Notes: generated from the sequence alone by a model not told the origin. DNA of 64,000 bases from Colocasia esculenta (GCA_014218235.1 CM024753.1:178722348-178786347); one strand, 5' to 3'. Numbered from the stretch's first letter, positions 41,992 to 54,018 are shown. Numbers and translations are program-made.

Positions 41992-44900
41992 TGCGACGAC
42001 CCTCTTTATACCGGTACGATTATACCAATCCACGTCGGTATAACGAACGTCATCACAGTGGGACATTTACCCAACACTAACATACGATCGAGATGTACAC
42101 AAATATAAATACAGAGTAGCGGAAGAAAAGAACTACTATCTTTCATTTCATCATCCACATTTAACCATACATGATCAATATAGCGACTTAAAGAGCTAAT
42201 GTCCACATAATAAAAATTAATTCCAAAATACAAAGCTTGTCCACAATTTCATAATGTTTCAATTACAATGCCTCAATTACATACTATGAAAGCAAGTACA
42301 ATTATGGTGACTCCACAAAGCTACTCTCCTCACTCGGAGTCGCTCTCCGCGGTCTCCTCCAAAGGAGTGGGGTCACCTGCTAAACCTGCACACCGAAGCA
42401 AGGAATGAGTCTAAAAGACTCAGCAAGTAAACTCCATACACGTCACACATGCATATATCACAAGTAAGTTCTACTCTCAAATTCATTAAATCAAACATAT
42501 AACATGGTTGAGACAATAAAATAAACAACCTATCATGATATTTCTACAACTTCACAACACATGATACATGATTCATACCATCTCAAAACCAAATACCTAT
42601 CACATGCTTTCTACTCATCCCTTCACATGAGAGCTAACATTTTACATTTAAGCTAACAGGGTAGCCTTCTAAGCATGGAATCTCACACACATCTAAAAGA
42701 AGAACTCCTAACATGGTTTCTACACATTCTTGTACGTGTAAGGCATCATTATAAACATATGAAGGTTGCTGTTTTGACATGAACTTGATAATTTCATAAC
42801 ATGAATTACAAATTTTTGCTCTAACACACTTATATCACATGGTTACACATTTACACATTCACATGGTCCACTTTTACACATTACACACATATACATGTTT
42901 ACACTACACAATTTACACATATTCACATTTACATTTCACATTAGATGCCGTGACACATATTCCAAACCACCATTAGAAGGACACATCACATACACATAAC
43001 ACATAGATGCCACCTAGGCAACACAGTGACGACTCTTGGACTGCGCAGACCGGGAGAAGAACTCTCCACCCTAACCAGTGGTACTTGTCCACCTCCAGGA
43101 TTTCATCCTAATGCCCATAGGATTTACACATTGAACCTTCCGTGGGGACTTTTCCATGGTACGGGTCCACAGCCCTCTATGGAAGCAGTGTCACACGGCC
43201 CATTTTACACATTTCGGTTTTTAACACACACATATTACACAATATGACACATCACTTATCGTTTTATCATTAACACATGGTTCAGTTTTCCTAAATCATG
43301 GTACTACTGTTTACAGGGTTCAAACACTTCAAAATTTACACTAATCAGATTGGGAACACCTAATCAAATCCTAATTACGTTAAGCATGCATAAACCATTC
43401 AATTTCGCATGGAAGTTTCACCACATAACCTACTGTTACCCAAATTTCATGAAAATTTAACCACACACTGTTTGCAGGTTTCTGACCACACCTGCAAATT
43501 TTCACATTTTTCTAAATTACATATAATTTACAGAAAATAAAATACTCATTCTCATGCCACAATTCATTCAATTATCGTGGAAGCACAACATAATTATCGG
43601 ATTTGACAGTTTTCAGACCTGTATCTAACATGAATGTTATCACAGAAATTTTATCCGAACTTATTGCACATTACACAATTTACTGGAAATTTTTGACTAA
43701 CCTACACATGCCCTCTATTTTCAATGCGGAAATTTCAACAATTAGCATGGTCATGGAAAAATTCTCGGATTTTCGGAACAGGGACTGACATACATATACA
43801 TCACCTGAAAATTTCGGGGCAATCGAAATTTCACATGGACTACGTAAACAAAGGTCTACATGTTCAGGACCTTATCTAACATGCATTTCAAATAAATGTA
43901 ATAATTCACATCATTTACCAAAATTCATCAACCATTCACAACACATTCTATTAACTACAGTATGTATCATGTAAATTTTACACTATATCCTCATGCGCAA
44001 AACTTCGGAAATTAGATATATAAGGCAAACAGTTTCCTATTCTGTCCTGAAGAACTTAACGGCAATGTCTGGCCATTTAGAGGTGTTAACGGCAGCATCG
44101 TCCGCCGCCAACTGAGGATCTTGACGGCAAGGGAGCTTGCCGTCAAGCTCCTGTCTGCACAAAAACACAGACCGAGCTCTAAAGAAGGGGTGAATGTGAG
44201 GATCCAGGACACGAGGAAAATCTCATAAAATCCCTAAAACCTACTGGACACATACATGGGCTACGGGGATGGGTTACTTGCCTTTTACAAAATCTCCAAA
44301 GGGATCAAATCTGTTGTTGAAGCTCTCCTTGGGCAGTGCCAAGAAGTCTCCTCCACAGCCTTCCCTCGGGTTCTAGGTTGAAGTAGCTGCCAAGCCGAGG
44401 TTGGGGAAGCCTTCTCCTTCGTCCAAACCCCCTTCTAAATGCAGTAGATCGCCGGAGGATGCTTTGAATCCCGGATCTGAGCTCCCAAAGTTCAATTCTC
44501 ATCCAATTCAGCTAGGGTTTTCTTCTCCCTTTGCAAAGAACTAAGAGAGAGTCTTTCAGGTTGCAAGGAGAGGAAGGTTTATGGGAAAATAGCTTGGGAT
44601 ATCCCGTAGGGTCTGATGGGAGGGCTGAGAGCCATTGGGGACATCTCCCCAATCGGTGAGCTTGCTTGCCCCTGGAATTTCGGGGTCTGCTGCGCACAGA
44701 GGATCAGAGAAGTAGACGTCCACATAGATGGTCGTCTACTTTAGTGTTGGCGTCCATCGACATGGACGTTGACTCATCATGGACGTCCATCCATGTTGAT
44801 GCCAATTTGCTCTTCGGCCAGAGCTTAAAAACATGCAGAAAACCATGCTTACACTATATACTTACATGCCATATATGTAATATGATGTACACACTACTAC

Positions 44901-45062
44901 AACATGTAATCAAGCAATATTTACAACTAATATACGCATGCATACTTAAGTATTCCAATATAACATCGTACATAAGTATCCACATACGTATACATGATAT
45001 ATACATACAACATGACTCAACACACAATAAGATAAAATGACAACTAATTCGAGGGCCTTACA
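41992..45062 (-). repeat. Element B 5' LTR
   Basis: 3071 bp, the partner of 33974-37049 with the same hairpins (44121-44146, 44710-44741). On the minus strand starts TGTAAGGCCCTCG at 45062. Confidence 0.9.
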
Positions 45063-46432
45063 AGTAGAGTCCGAAGACCCAAAGTGTCATCATTTCCATT
45101 GGATCTGTCTCTTAGTATGGTTCGGCAGATCTCAAAATAACATTAATATTACAGCAAGTCTAATGCAAGAGTATTAGGATAGCAAGACAAGGTAAGACCA
45201 GTAAGTTGGGTTGGCCCAAGTTTAAGTACTATAGAAAAATGTAATGAAACTAGGAAAAGGACAAGCTGGAACAAAAAATGAAATCGGTCGACTATTCAGG
45301 AGATCTTAGTTGGTTCGTCATGCTTGTTTTTGTCTTGATCAGTCGAAGTTACACTTAGTCATATCCGAAGTTAACTTCGTCATATCTGAAGTTACACTTC
45401 ATCATATCTGAAGCTACACTTCGTCATATCCAAAGCTTCACTTCGAATGACGGTGTTATATCTTGGCTAGTTGAATTGTCATATGGATTGTTGAACATCG
45501 ACTGTTTCTAAACATCGATTGTCTTTAAATATCAATTGTCTTTATAAAACATCAATTCTCTTTATAAAATATCGATTATCTTTATACAACGATTACAGTT
45601 GTTTCACATGATTATCTTATTAGTTCTCTGTCTAACTACAGATCTTTTTATCTGTCTCATAAGTTCTCTTCCTTCCATGGGTAGAATCAGTTGACCGGAA
45701 TGGTAAGATCGTTTTCCGGTGGTGTTACAGATTTTCTTCACAGTGGTAAGTGAGAGTTTAGAGGAGAGCTCAAGGTTGTGACGTGATACAAAAAGGGTCT
45801 CCTCTAATCAAGAACAAGTATTCAGAAGACACTTGAAGAGTAGCACCAGCGAGAAGGGAAAATAGGGTAGCACCAGCGAGAAGGGAAAATAGAAGACACA
45901 GTTCCTACCTTAGCTAGAAGAAAATGAGAATAAGCTCAAAGAGGCAGAGCTTCCGGAGCTCCTTCCAAACAGCACCTAACGCCTCCTTCTTCTTCAGACC
46001 TTAGCAGAAATAGTAGCAGTAGTGCGAGGTTTGGATAAGGATCACTAAGGGGTGTATATATAGAGATTACATTTGGGAGGCGAGCGTGAAATCTGGACGG
46101 TGGGGATAAGCTCCACTGGGGATTTAACCCAAAGTTAACACGTAAGGGTGCTCATAGTAATGTGGATTACGTAGGTGAATAGTAAGTGAATAGTGAAATG
46201 ACTACGTAATCACTGTGTCACAAGCACATATATATAATATCATTTTCTTTTAATCCTTTTCTATTAATGAAATTTTAGGTTGTCAACTTATGTAAACTCA
46301 TGTGTGCTTATTCCCAATGATTATTTTGGTAATGGCAGTGTGAGGTGCACTTTATTTAAATGATAAAGTTATCATGCAATATTTAAAAATTACATGACCA
46401 ATTTTTTTTATAAATAAACTTGAGGTGTTACA
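45063..46432 (-). repeat. Chromovirus A 5' LTR, second part
   Basis: Continues the LTR begun at 33367, starting with the target copy AGTAG. It has the shorter GAAGTTACACTTC cluster (45345-45450), the ATCGATTGTCTTTA words (45500-45590) and the uninterrupted site of the solo LTR near 45890. Ends GAGGTGTTACA at 46432. Confidence 0.85.
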
Positions 46433-47415
46433 GGCTCACTCTAGAGGAGGGTTGCTCTATCTATGTCTATAGGTGTGTCAAGTGTCAACTCCACACCAAC
46501 AAGATTCCTTCTCCTTCATATTCACTCCATCCTATGTCCTCCCCATGGACTTTCACCATGTGGGCTTTCCATTTTATTGATCCCCTTGGTGATCCTAAGT
46601 CCTTAAGTCAAAATCGTACATCCTCACTTCCATGGAGTACTTCACCAAGTGGGCCAAGGTGGAAGCTTACGCAGAGGTCAAGGCACAACAGTATGCAAGT
46701 TCATCATGAGGAATATCATCACTAGATTTGGCATCCCAAAGACCATCATCATCGACAAGGGGCCCCAATTTATCTCTCAAGAGCTTCAGGTTCTCTAGAA
46801 CAAGTATAAAATTGCATTGCACCATTCATCTCCCTACTATCCGTAAGGTAATGGCCAAGCAGAGACCACAACTAAAACTCTGATCAAAATGATAAAGAAA
46901 TTTTGTAAAGCTAAGAAGTTCTTGGACTGGCCAGACAAGCTTGTTAAAGCTCTATGGGCCTACCGCACTTCAATCTACACTCTGGGCAGACACCATTCGC
47001 CCTTGCCTATGGAATGAAGGTTGTGGTCCTATACAAGTTTCTCATCCCTTCACTTAGAATCCAATTGGACAAGGAATTTTCAATTGATGAGTGTCGCAAG
47101 TCTCTCCTTGCTCAATTGGAAATCTTAGATGAGAAGCATCTGGTCGCCCTAGAATATAGAAAGGCATATCAAAATAGGCTCACTAGTTTCTATCAAATGA
47201 AAGTGATTGAGAGAAAATTAAAAGTTGGTGACATGGTCATTAAAAGAATCTTTGTAAAACTTGGTGGTCCACATTCTAAACTCCAACCAAATTGGGAAGG
47301 GTCGTACATTGTAAAAGAGGCATATCCTGGCAACGCTTATAGGCTTGTGAACACTAAGGGTGAGGAGCTAGCTCACCCTTGGAATGGGCTTTATCTTAAA
47401 AGGTACTACCCCTAG
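46433..47415 (+). pseudogene. Tat integrase, C-terminal two thirds
   Basis: Continues the zinc finger cut at 23200: TLEEGCSIYVYRCVKCQLHT provides the two Cys of HHCC. The core follows in shifted frames (MSSPWTFTMWAFHFIDPLG; then FGIPKTIIIDKGPQFIS and GNGQAETTTKTLIKMIKKF), with an Asp and the Glu visible. Frame 46954-47415 gives the C-terminal domain (LHSGQTPFALAYGMKVVV, GDMVIKRI, PNWEGSYIVKEAY, NGLYLKRYYP) and ends at a stop. The type of C-terminus, without a chromodomain, fits Tat. Confidence 0.8.
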
Positions 47416-48668
47416 GTGCGTAGATTGCCATGGTACACAGACCCAAAATAATAAAAATCAATATATTTAAATCATTTTTCACTCTTGATGGATTAGACAC
47501 GGTGTCAACCTCTACACATTCACACTCCACCCTTGGAATCTAGAAGCATAGAATCTGAGGGAAGCTAAAGCATAAATGAGAGTGTAAGGTGTCGCTGCTT
47601 CTCTTCTCTTCGATCCACCATTATGAGAGTCAAACCAGTGGGATAGAGCTCCAAACCTATCCAACGTCTTAGTAAATGGAAGTCATAGCCCAAAGGGGGG
47701 AAAATAATAAGAGGAAAAGGTCCAAAACAAAAGGCAAGGTCAAAACCAGACCACTGGGCAATAAATAAAGAGTGTGTGTCAAGAGTGGCAAAGTCTGTGC
47801 AAGGAAAACCCTGGTTGTATGCATGCTCAAATAGAAACCCCCATGAGCCAAAGATAGAATCCCAATAGGCATTAGGATAGGGAAGGTGTGTCTCCCCGGT
47901 CTCACAAATCTCTATTGGGGTTCCCCATAACATCTTCCCTTCTCCCTGGTATCCCCTAAAGCTCAAAGGAGGGTAGCAGCTTGTCGAGGAGGATGTTGCT
48001 GAAAGAAACCTGGGGTGAGGGTCCCAATTAAGCACATTTGACTCCTATTTAAGACAACCTAGAGTGATTAATGAATTTAAAGTGGCCATTGAGTAGGTGG
48101 CGGGTTTATGTACCATGTAGATCTCTATAAGAGCAGATTCTCTTCGTTCTGCGCATTTTGTTTAGAAGAGATTATGCAGGGTTGTAGCTTATTTTCAACA
48201 AACAAAAATCATATATTTTCAAAACTCCAAAAAAAGTCATACATTTTTCAAAACTCCAAAAAAAGTCATACATTTTCAAACTCCAAAAAAATCATATATT
48301 TTCAAAACCCAAAAAAATGAATATTCTAAAACTCCAAAAAAATTCAAATATCCCAAAACCACAAAATTGTAATCTTTCTCCATTTGCTTGAATGCATTGC
48401 CCGCCTACAAAGCTTAATTTTCTGTTACATCTACCTACTTGATTGTAGCATATATTTTCAATTACTCATTCTTTACTTTATGTCTTATTTTAATAAAGGC
48501 TCAACCCCTTGACATATTAGGGAGGTTAACTTGCTTACTAAGCAAGGGGCTGAGTTAGAACAACGAAACTAACTTGTTTGCTAAGTGTGATGCTCAGACA
48601 CAAGTGAGAGAAAGACAAGCGCAAAGGAAAAGATCCACTATGAACATATCCAAAATGTAAATTGTATG
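47416..48668. other. 3' untranslated region of the Tat element
   Basis: No recognisable coding region on either strand; the 156-codon minus frame (48035-47565) shows no family. 48190-48360 is a tandem array of CATACATTTTCAAAACTCCA units with AAAAAA spacers, about seven copies. A CTCAACCCCTTG / CAAGGGGCTGAG inverted pair lies at about 48500-48555. Confidence 0.5.
48190..48360 (+). repeat. Tandem array, CATATATTTTCAAAACTCCA units
   Basis: Six or seven units of 25-30 bp, each TCATA(C/T)ATTTTCAAAACTCC then A6-7. Similar A-rich words (AAAACCAAAAAATAAATG) occur near 2280-2330 in the 5' Tat block. Confidence 0.75.
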
Positions 48669-51600
48669 TCATACATCAAAAGGTGCCCCACAGGTAGGGC
48701 ACAAACCATGCAAAAGTACATCAAACAAAAGGAGTACATATTGAGGAGGCGGCCTAACTCTCTTTGCCACCCTCCTCGGGTCTGTCATAGTGGGGGGTGG
48801 CCGACTGCTCTCTACCCCTCTTGGGTCTACTGCTCTAGAGGCTAATGGCCTCATCGATGCCTGGGAACCCATATACCACTCTCCTCGTGTATGGCGCTCC
48901 ACCTCGACATTCCTCTAGTGCTTAGAGGAAGTCACCTAGTAGATGAAGGAGGCATTGGATTGCCCCTCCCTTACAAGGCACTCTCTATCCCACCAGTACA
49001 GCTCCTCCGACTCTCGTAGTAGTCGCTCCGAGATGCCTAGGTTGGTCCACGCATCGAGGAGATCTTACGTATGTTACTGGCGCTTCTGGTCCCAATGGCT
49101 GTGGTTGTGCTCCTGCTCCTTGCTCTCACACCTCTCCATGGCCAGCAAGGCGCAAATCTCCCACCATGTCCCAGGGCAGGCCGAGGTCAAGATGGCCACC
49201 TGCGCCTCCAGCTCCATCACCCAGAAGTCACGAATAGCCACCAAAGTAGCCCAGGTGAGGACGTCCTAAAGCTCAGTGACTGCACAGCCATCACGTCAAA
49301 TGGGTAACAGGAAAGGAACTCTACTTATGAATGGAATATGCATATTTGTGAGAACTTATCCATGCAAAGAAGTGATGGTCCGCACTCTCCACCCACACGG
49401 TGGTTGTCGCTAACTACCCCCGGAGAGAGGTCAGCTCTGGATCTGGAGTACTAGAACTCTGGAAGCACTTGCAGCATTGGTGCTCTCCACTGCCATGTGC
49501 TCAACATGCTATAAAATCCAACATGTCAGATCCTGAAAGGTAAAACAAAGTAGGTCACAGGTAAGTTAACCAGGGCATCTAGGGCCTCCCGGGTGCTAGC
49601 CAGTTGTGCCTCAGCCACTACCAACTAGGCATGGAGGGTCTCTATGGTTGCATCCCTAACATCCTGCATCCACAGCACAAACATACATATGAGTCAAGCA
49701 TGCATAAAGAAATAAGGGAAATGCTAGGTCAAGTCAAGCATACATACCCCTACTGGCTTTATGTAGTCTTTGTTCCCGTACACCTCTTGGTAGTGCTGGA
49801 GGTAAGCATGGTTGTCCTCAACATCGGACTCCACCACGGTCCCCCCATGCTGCCAGTTCACATATTGCTCTAGGAAGCGAACACGCCAGTCTACCCGCTT
49901 GGCCTTGTTGCGGGTCTTCCTACCGATCCCTCGTGGCTTAGTCTCCTCGGACCACACCTGATGCAGCCCTAAGGTCCTCATGGCCAACCTCAGGCAAAGG
50001 GGCTTGATCTTATTCAGGCAATGGACCCAAAGGCCCCGCCCGAACTGAGGTCGTCTACTCTCCACCCAGGGCTGGCCCTCATGGGGCATGCTAGGTAGGG
50101 CCTCCACACAACCTACATACACATATAGAGAAGTCACATCTCATGTAGAAGAAATGACAAGGGCATAGGTCAAGTCAAGAATGCATACTAAGAGAGATGG
50201 GAAGTCCCAAACATCGCATCAAAGGGTCGACAATTGTAGGGAAAAGGATGTTGTTGTTGCCACTGGAAGCCACCGCCATGAAATAGGAAGTGCATCAAGG
50301 CACACCTCGGTGGCTCTCCCTAGAAGGAAGTAATAATAAATCCATACTTGCATACACATAAGCATTATGACTATCAGTTAACAAGTTAGATGCTAGAACA
50401 ATGAAAGGCTAAGAAAGAATGTGTACCTGGAGAAAAGCGGCAAAACCACCCACTATCATCTCACGGTCGGTTCCACTGGAGAGATCGCTATCAGACGGTC
50501 AAGAAGGCCGCTCCCCAGGTGTACTAGCTAACTCTCTCCAAATCTGCCAAAATCTCCAAGAAATGACAATGGATGTCATCACCCTTGGTCTCCAATAGCA
50601 TCTTCCCCAGGAACAATAGTAGGAACATCCTCAGGTCCCTATCTGCTCTCTCTTCATCCTGGGGGTCCTACTTGTATGCTGCCTGGGCCAACCCTGCTAC
50701 CCTCTTAATGAATTCCGATAGTGTCTCATCCTCGCTCTACCGCACTCCTGCCAACCTAAGGCTCTCCATGAGCTCCACCCGGCGGACCATCCTCTAGTCC
50801 CCAAACTCATCCTCCCCTATTGGATCCAAGCCTAGTAGGTCATTTTCAAACTCGGTCTAGTCGGAGTAGGTCACTCTGCTAACTGCCTCCCCATCCACTC
50901 GAAGTCCTGTGATTCTGGTCACATCCTCTAAACTAGGGACCATGTGACCCAGGGCATTAGGAATGACCTGCTCACCCTATCCCATCGCTCCCTCAACACC
51001 TGAATCAGAGGGACATTGATGAAGACTAGCTCGATCTCTAGGATCAGGCAGAACCCCATCACCTCGATCCTTTCCCTCTGAAACTCTGAGAGCCCTCTGT
51101 GTGCCGCTACCACCATGGCCTAGAAGATCCTGGAGCACATCACTCCTTGAGAGCATAAAGTTCCATCAGCCAAATCAAAATATAGTTAAATAAGTGAAAA
51201 CATGTCAAAACATGGCAGAATTCTAGGCCTCAAGTATCCCTTTTGAATCGCATCCGACCCAGTGGATGCGGATCAAGCTTTAAAATGTGTAGGGTTAACC
51301 AGACATGATTCAACTCTGTGAACCGCATCGACTGGAGTCGACGTGATTCACCCTCCCCTATCATCAGCCACCAAGGGCCACCTTCCTTCTCCTCTTCCAC
51401 CACAATCACAAAGTAAGAGTTTGGGACTTACCGTGTCAGCGCAAGGGGGCCCTTGTCGTCCTCTTTTCTCTACAAGATGCCACTGAAGCCTTGCCACCGG
51501 TGCCTCCTCTTCTGGTCCCTCTTCTTCTTCTCCTCTTTCTTCCTCCACTGACATCTCTTCCACCACCGCCTCCATTGTCTCCTCCACCGCCAACATCGGT

Positions 51601-51727
51601 GCCATCATCACCTCTTCTTCCACTCCTTCCATTGGCACCGCCATTGCTCCTTCTTCCATTGGCGTCACCGCCTCTGCGTCGTTTCCACCTCATCTCATCG
51701 ACGTTTCGATGTTGATGCCTTAGTCAT
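48669..51727 (-). pseudogene. Antisense plant mobile domain (PMD) gene, decayed
   Basis: A minus-strand gene runs opposite to Tat pol. A CT-rich leader precedes an ATG at about 51725 (MTKASTSKRR). The first exon is Glu/Met-rich low-complexity and ends in a strong donor (ACACG/GTAAGT, about 51431). From about 51150 the main exon reads RGLSEFQRERIEVMGFCLI and LIQVLRERWDRVSRSF. After a frame change it reads LGHMVPSLEDVTRITGLRVD, TEFENDLLGLDP, EFIKRVAGLAQAAYK and RMFLLLFLGKMLLETKGDD. This is the order of the plant mobile domain (aminotransferase-like; ERW...F..P.GEM..TL.DV..I.GL.V.G). Five TAG stops lie in 50521-50940. Further coding-like sequence at 50137-49724 (RVRFLEQYVNWQHGG, DNHAYLQHYQEVYG) and 48902-48669 is the C-terminal part. 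Extra antisense ORFs downstream of pol are known in Tat elements, so this may be cargo of the element, not a host gene. Confidence 0.6.
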
Positions 51728-52840
51728 GGTGTGAATGAGAAAAGAGAGAGTTTGAGAAGGGAGAGCTTGAGAGACTGAGAGTTGAGAGAAAGCTCGGGGA
51801 GAGAGCTGGGTGTCAGAAAAAGCCAAAGAGAGGACTCTCGGGTGGTTTTGTTGAGCATTTGAATTTGGTTGAATCATGTCAGCTTCAGACGACACGATTA
51901 ATGTGTATTCATGCCAAGTCAGGACGACGCAATTTAAGGAACCATCATTACTTTTACACTATTGAGGAACTGATTTAAAAACTCAAGGGTTAATCTGAAT
52001 TACGTCAGGGCAAGTCGATGTGAATTGTTTTAATGGCTCAAATTTTGAGGAACTAACTTTTAATTTAAAAGGGAATATTTTATTTGCATCATCATTGGTG
52101 GATGTGTTTCATTTTGAAAATAAAATGGCCATTTTTGAAATGTGTCAAGTTATCCAGACGTAGATCAAGAAGTGATCCGCGTCGTTAGTGTATGACGCGA
52201 TTCTTAACAGTGCAACATAGCTGTGAAAGTTAAGGAAAAATCTCATGAAATTGGAAGATGTAATCATTGTGAGCTCGTTATTTTGGCCAAATTGAGGATA
52301 ATGATTATTTTTATTGAGGATAAAATCAATGATGCTTACATATGGTGGCTTTTGGCCATAATTTCAAGATGTATTACATAATATTTCTAATGGTCGCTCT
52401 CCTCCTCGACATTTGGGATCGACTACCTATAGGTGCACATCTTTTAGAAAGCTTTGATTGTGTCCGCCTCCTCTCCATCATCATTGGTGCCAAGGGTTCT
52501 TTGCTTGATCGACGTGAGAAGAGACGGTCCTTCGAAGGTGCACCAAGTGAGTCCAAGTTGAGAAAGGCAGCGGTGTGCATTGTATAGCACGAACTCGGTC
52601 GCCCTAATTAGCCAAAGTTCCACACCGGGTGCTAGCCTTGTGCAAAGTTTCTTGGATAGGAGAGGCTTTGGCATACATGTAAACATATTTTGAGCCATAC
52701 TTTTGAGATGCCCGCTCTAATCAACGGGTCTTGAGCTGAGGCATATGATTGACTAGTTTCCCTTCTAGTCCAACCAACACATTCATGTGATAGAGCGGGC
52801 TCTTGGTGAAGATTCTTAAGGAGACTTTTAAGGTGCTTGT
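51728..52840. other. Upstream region of the antisense PMD gene
   Basis: 51728-51800 reads on the minus strand as CT-rich leader (many CTCTC and CAACTCTC words). 51885-52200 has several GACGACACGATT, GACGACGCAATTT, GTCGATGTGAATT and GATCCGCGTCG words. No clear TATA box was found. 52330-52700 has frames on both strands without a recognised product. Confidence 0.4.
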
Positions 52841-54018
52841 TGCTAATTCATTCAAGTTAAACTTAAAGTGCAAGTCGGTCTAACAAGCAAATAAAAGTAT
52901 AGATCTGTAGGGAGGCTTACCCAACCTCGCCGCCGTGAGCCCACTATAGAGATAGGCTAGCACCACAGTTCCCAATCTCACTCCTTCCCATATGCTGCAA
53001 ATTGCACTCAAGTGCTCTTCTTCAAGTACATTGTCTATTGGTGGGAATAGAAGAGCCCCCTCTATGCATATGGTGAAGCCTTCATCACCTCTTCAAGCTC
53101 CTTGTCACTCTTAATTTGTGTCAATGCCTTGATGGTCCATGCCGCCAATTTCTCCAAATTGATTTCTTTTGTGGCTTGGACGTCTTGGATTATCCTTTTA
53201 CTCCCCATGAAGCATGCAAGCACCTCCCGACAAGTAATACTTCTCGGATTGCCATGTCCTCCTAGCCATGCTTCATCCTCTTTAAGCGTAAAAATAGCTC
53301 AACCTCTTCTAGTAAGATTGTGTCTTCAAATGTGGCAAAAATGGAAGTATGGGTTTAAAGGTTCCATAACTCTACAAGTGCTCTAATGGCCGCCCAATCT
53401 AAGTGGATTTTGTGATGAGAAATGCTAGCTACCCGGGCGCCCGGGTAGCCGACATGAGGTGGAACGGCCACGCGGAAGACCTGATTGGTCATCCGCGTGG
53501 GCCCCACACTACGATCTCATGGGACCCATGTCGCGGCCGACCAATCAGGTCAACCGCGCGGCTGCTCCACATTGGCTAGCTACCCAGGCACTTTGGTAGC
53601 TAGCATTTCTCTTTCGTGATAGTGTTTGGCATGGACAGATAGGCCTTGGAGTTCTCACTTGGAGAGAATGGTTTGCATATCAAGGGTGATGTTAGAGGTT
53701 AATTTTTGAAGCCAAGGTAGTTTCATGAACCTCATATGGCCAGGAAAGAGTGGGTAGCTCTAGAAGAGGTTGGCAAAAGAAAAGAAAAACACAAAAAATA
53801 GAGGAGAAGAGAGGAAGAACAATCATAAGAACAAGAACTTGCAAGAACTCAATTGAAAAATCAAATTCTACTCACCAATTTAGCTTGAATCAACCCACTA
53901 ATGTGCCCTCCAATCTTGTTCAGCCTCATAAACCCTTGGAGCTTTGGCCTCTTGTAGGAAGACCCTTTTTCATCACCCATGGCTTGAGCTCTTCTCTTTC
54001 TTCTCCACTTTAAACTCT
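52840..54018 (-). pseudogene. Antisense DUF7745-like gene with promoter, intron and MITE
   Basis: ATG at about 53982 (MGDEKGSSYKRPKLQGFMRL) after a TATA box at 54071-54080. The short first exon ends at a GTGAGT donor near 53868 and a pyrimidine-rich acceptor lies near 53757. The second exon (53756-52840, with a MITE at 53417-53611) reads IHLDWAAIRALVELWN, then ATFEDTILLEEVELFLRL, and in other frames LAAWTIKALTQIKSD, IEGALLFPPIDNVLEEEHLS and LGTVVLAYLYSGLTAARLGK. This matches the order of DUF7745 proteins, a plant family related to mobile-domain ORFs of transposons (WDP....F.FG..EL.PTLEE; G.LLFP; VLA..Y..L). Stops and frameshifts make it a pseudogene. The family call is from memory and needs a profile search. 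Confidence 0.5.
53417..53611. mobile_element. MULE-type MITE, 195 bp
   Basis: Terminal inverted repeats GAGAAATGCTAGCTACC and GGTAGCTAGCATTTCTC are perfect over 17 bp. Flanks TTTTGTGAT (53408-53416) and TTTCGTGAT (53612-53620) form a 9-bp target duplication with one change, the size used by Mutator-like elements. The interior is GC-rich, with a CCCGGGCGCCCGGG palindrome and paired CCTGATTGGTC/GACCAATCAGG words, so it folds almost fully. Confidence 0.85.

Larger units (their letters stand above)
33974..45062 (-). mobile_element. Element B, complete Tekay-like chromovirus
   Basis: 11.1 kb on the minus strand with near-identical LTRs of 3076 and 3071 bp (33974-37049 and 41992-45062), ends TGTAAGGCCCTCG and GGGTCGTCGCA, primer site, polypurine tract, and a target duplication AATAG/AGTAG. 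The polyprotein order Gag-protease-RT-RNase H-integrase-chromodomain and the long LTRs fit the Tekay/Del lineage. The coding region is broken only by four in-frame TAG codons and, in gag, by two intron-like gaps. It is the youngest-looking element of the window. Confidence 0.92.
23201..46432 (-). mobile_element. Chromovirus A, minus-strand Ty3/gypsy, with two nested insertions
   Basis: Minus-strand element with LTRs at 23201-28236 (3') and 33367-46432 (5'), each enlarged by a later insertion to give native lengths near 2.1 and 2.0 kb. Native LTR ends are TGTAACACCTCAAG and GGACGTGACA on the minus strand. Flanks are GACCC on the left and GGCTC on the right, both one change away from GGCCC, the sequence expected at this point of the interrupted integrase (TGG CCC). 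Gag, protease, RT, RNase H and integrase are in place between 28290 and 32680, with stops and frameshifts. The integrase C-terminus has a chromodomain-like tail. Confidence 0.85.

Noticed and set aside
47565..48035. 156-codon minus frame right after Tat pol
   Set aside because: Long but without recognisable domain or start context; not raised above an open frame by chance.
51491..51715. Pro/Leu-rich plus-strand frame
   Set aside because: Complement of the Glu/Gly/Met-rich first exon of the antisense PMD gene.
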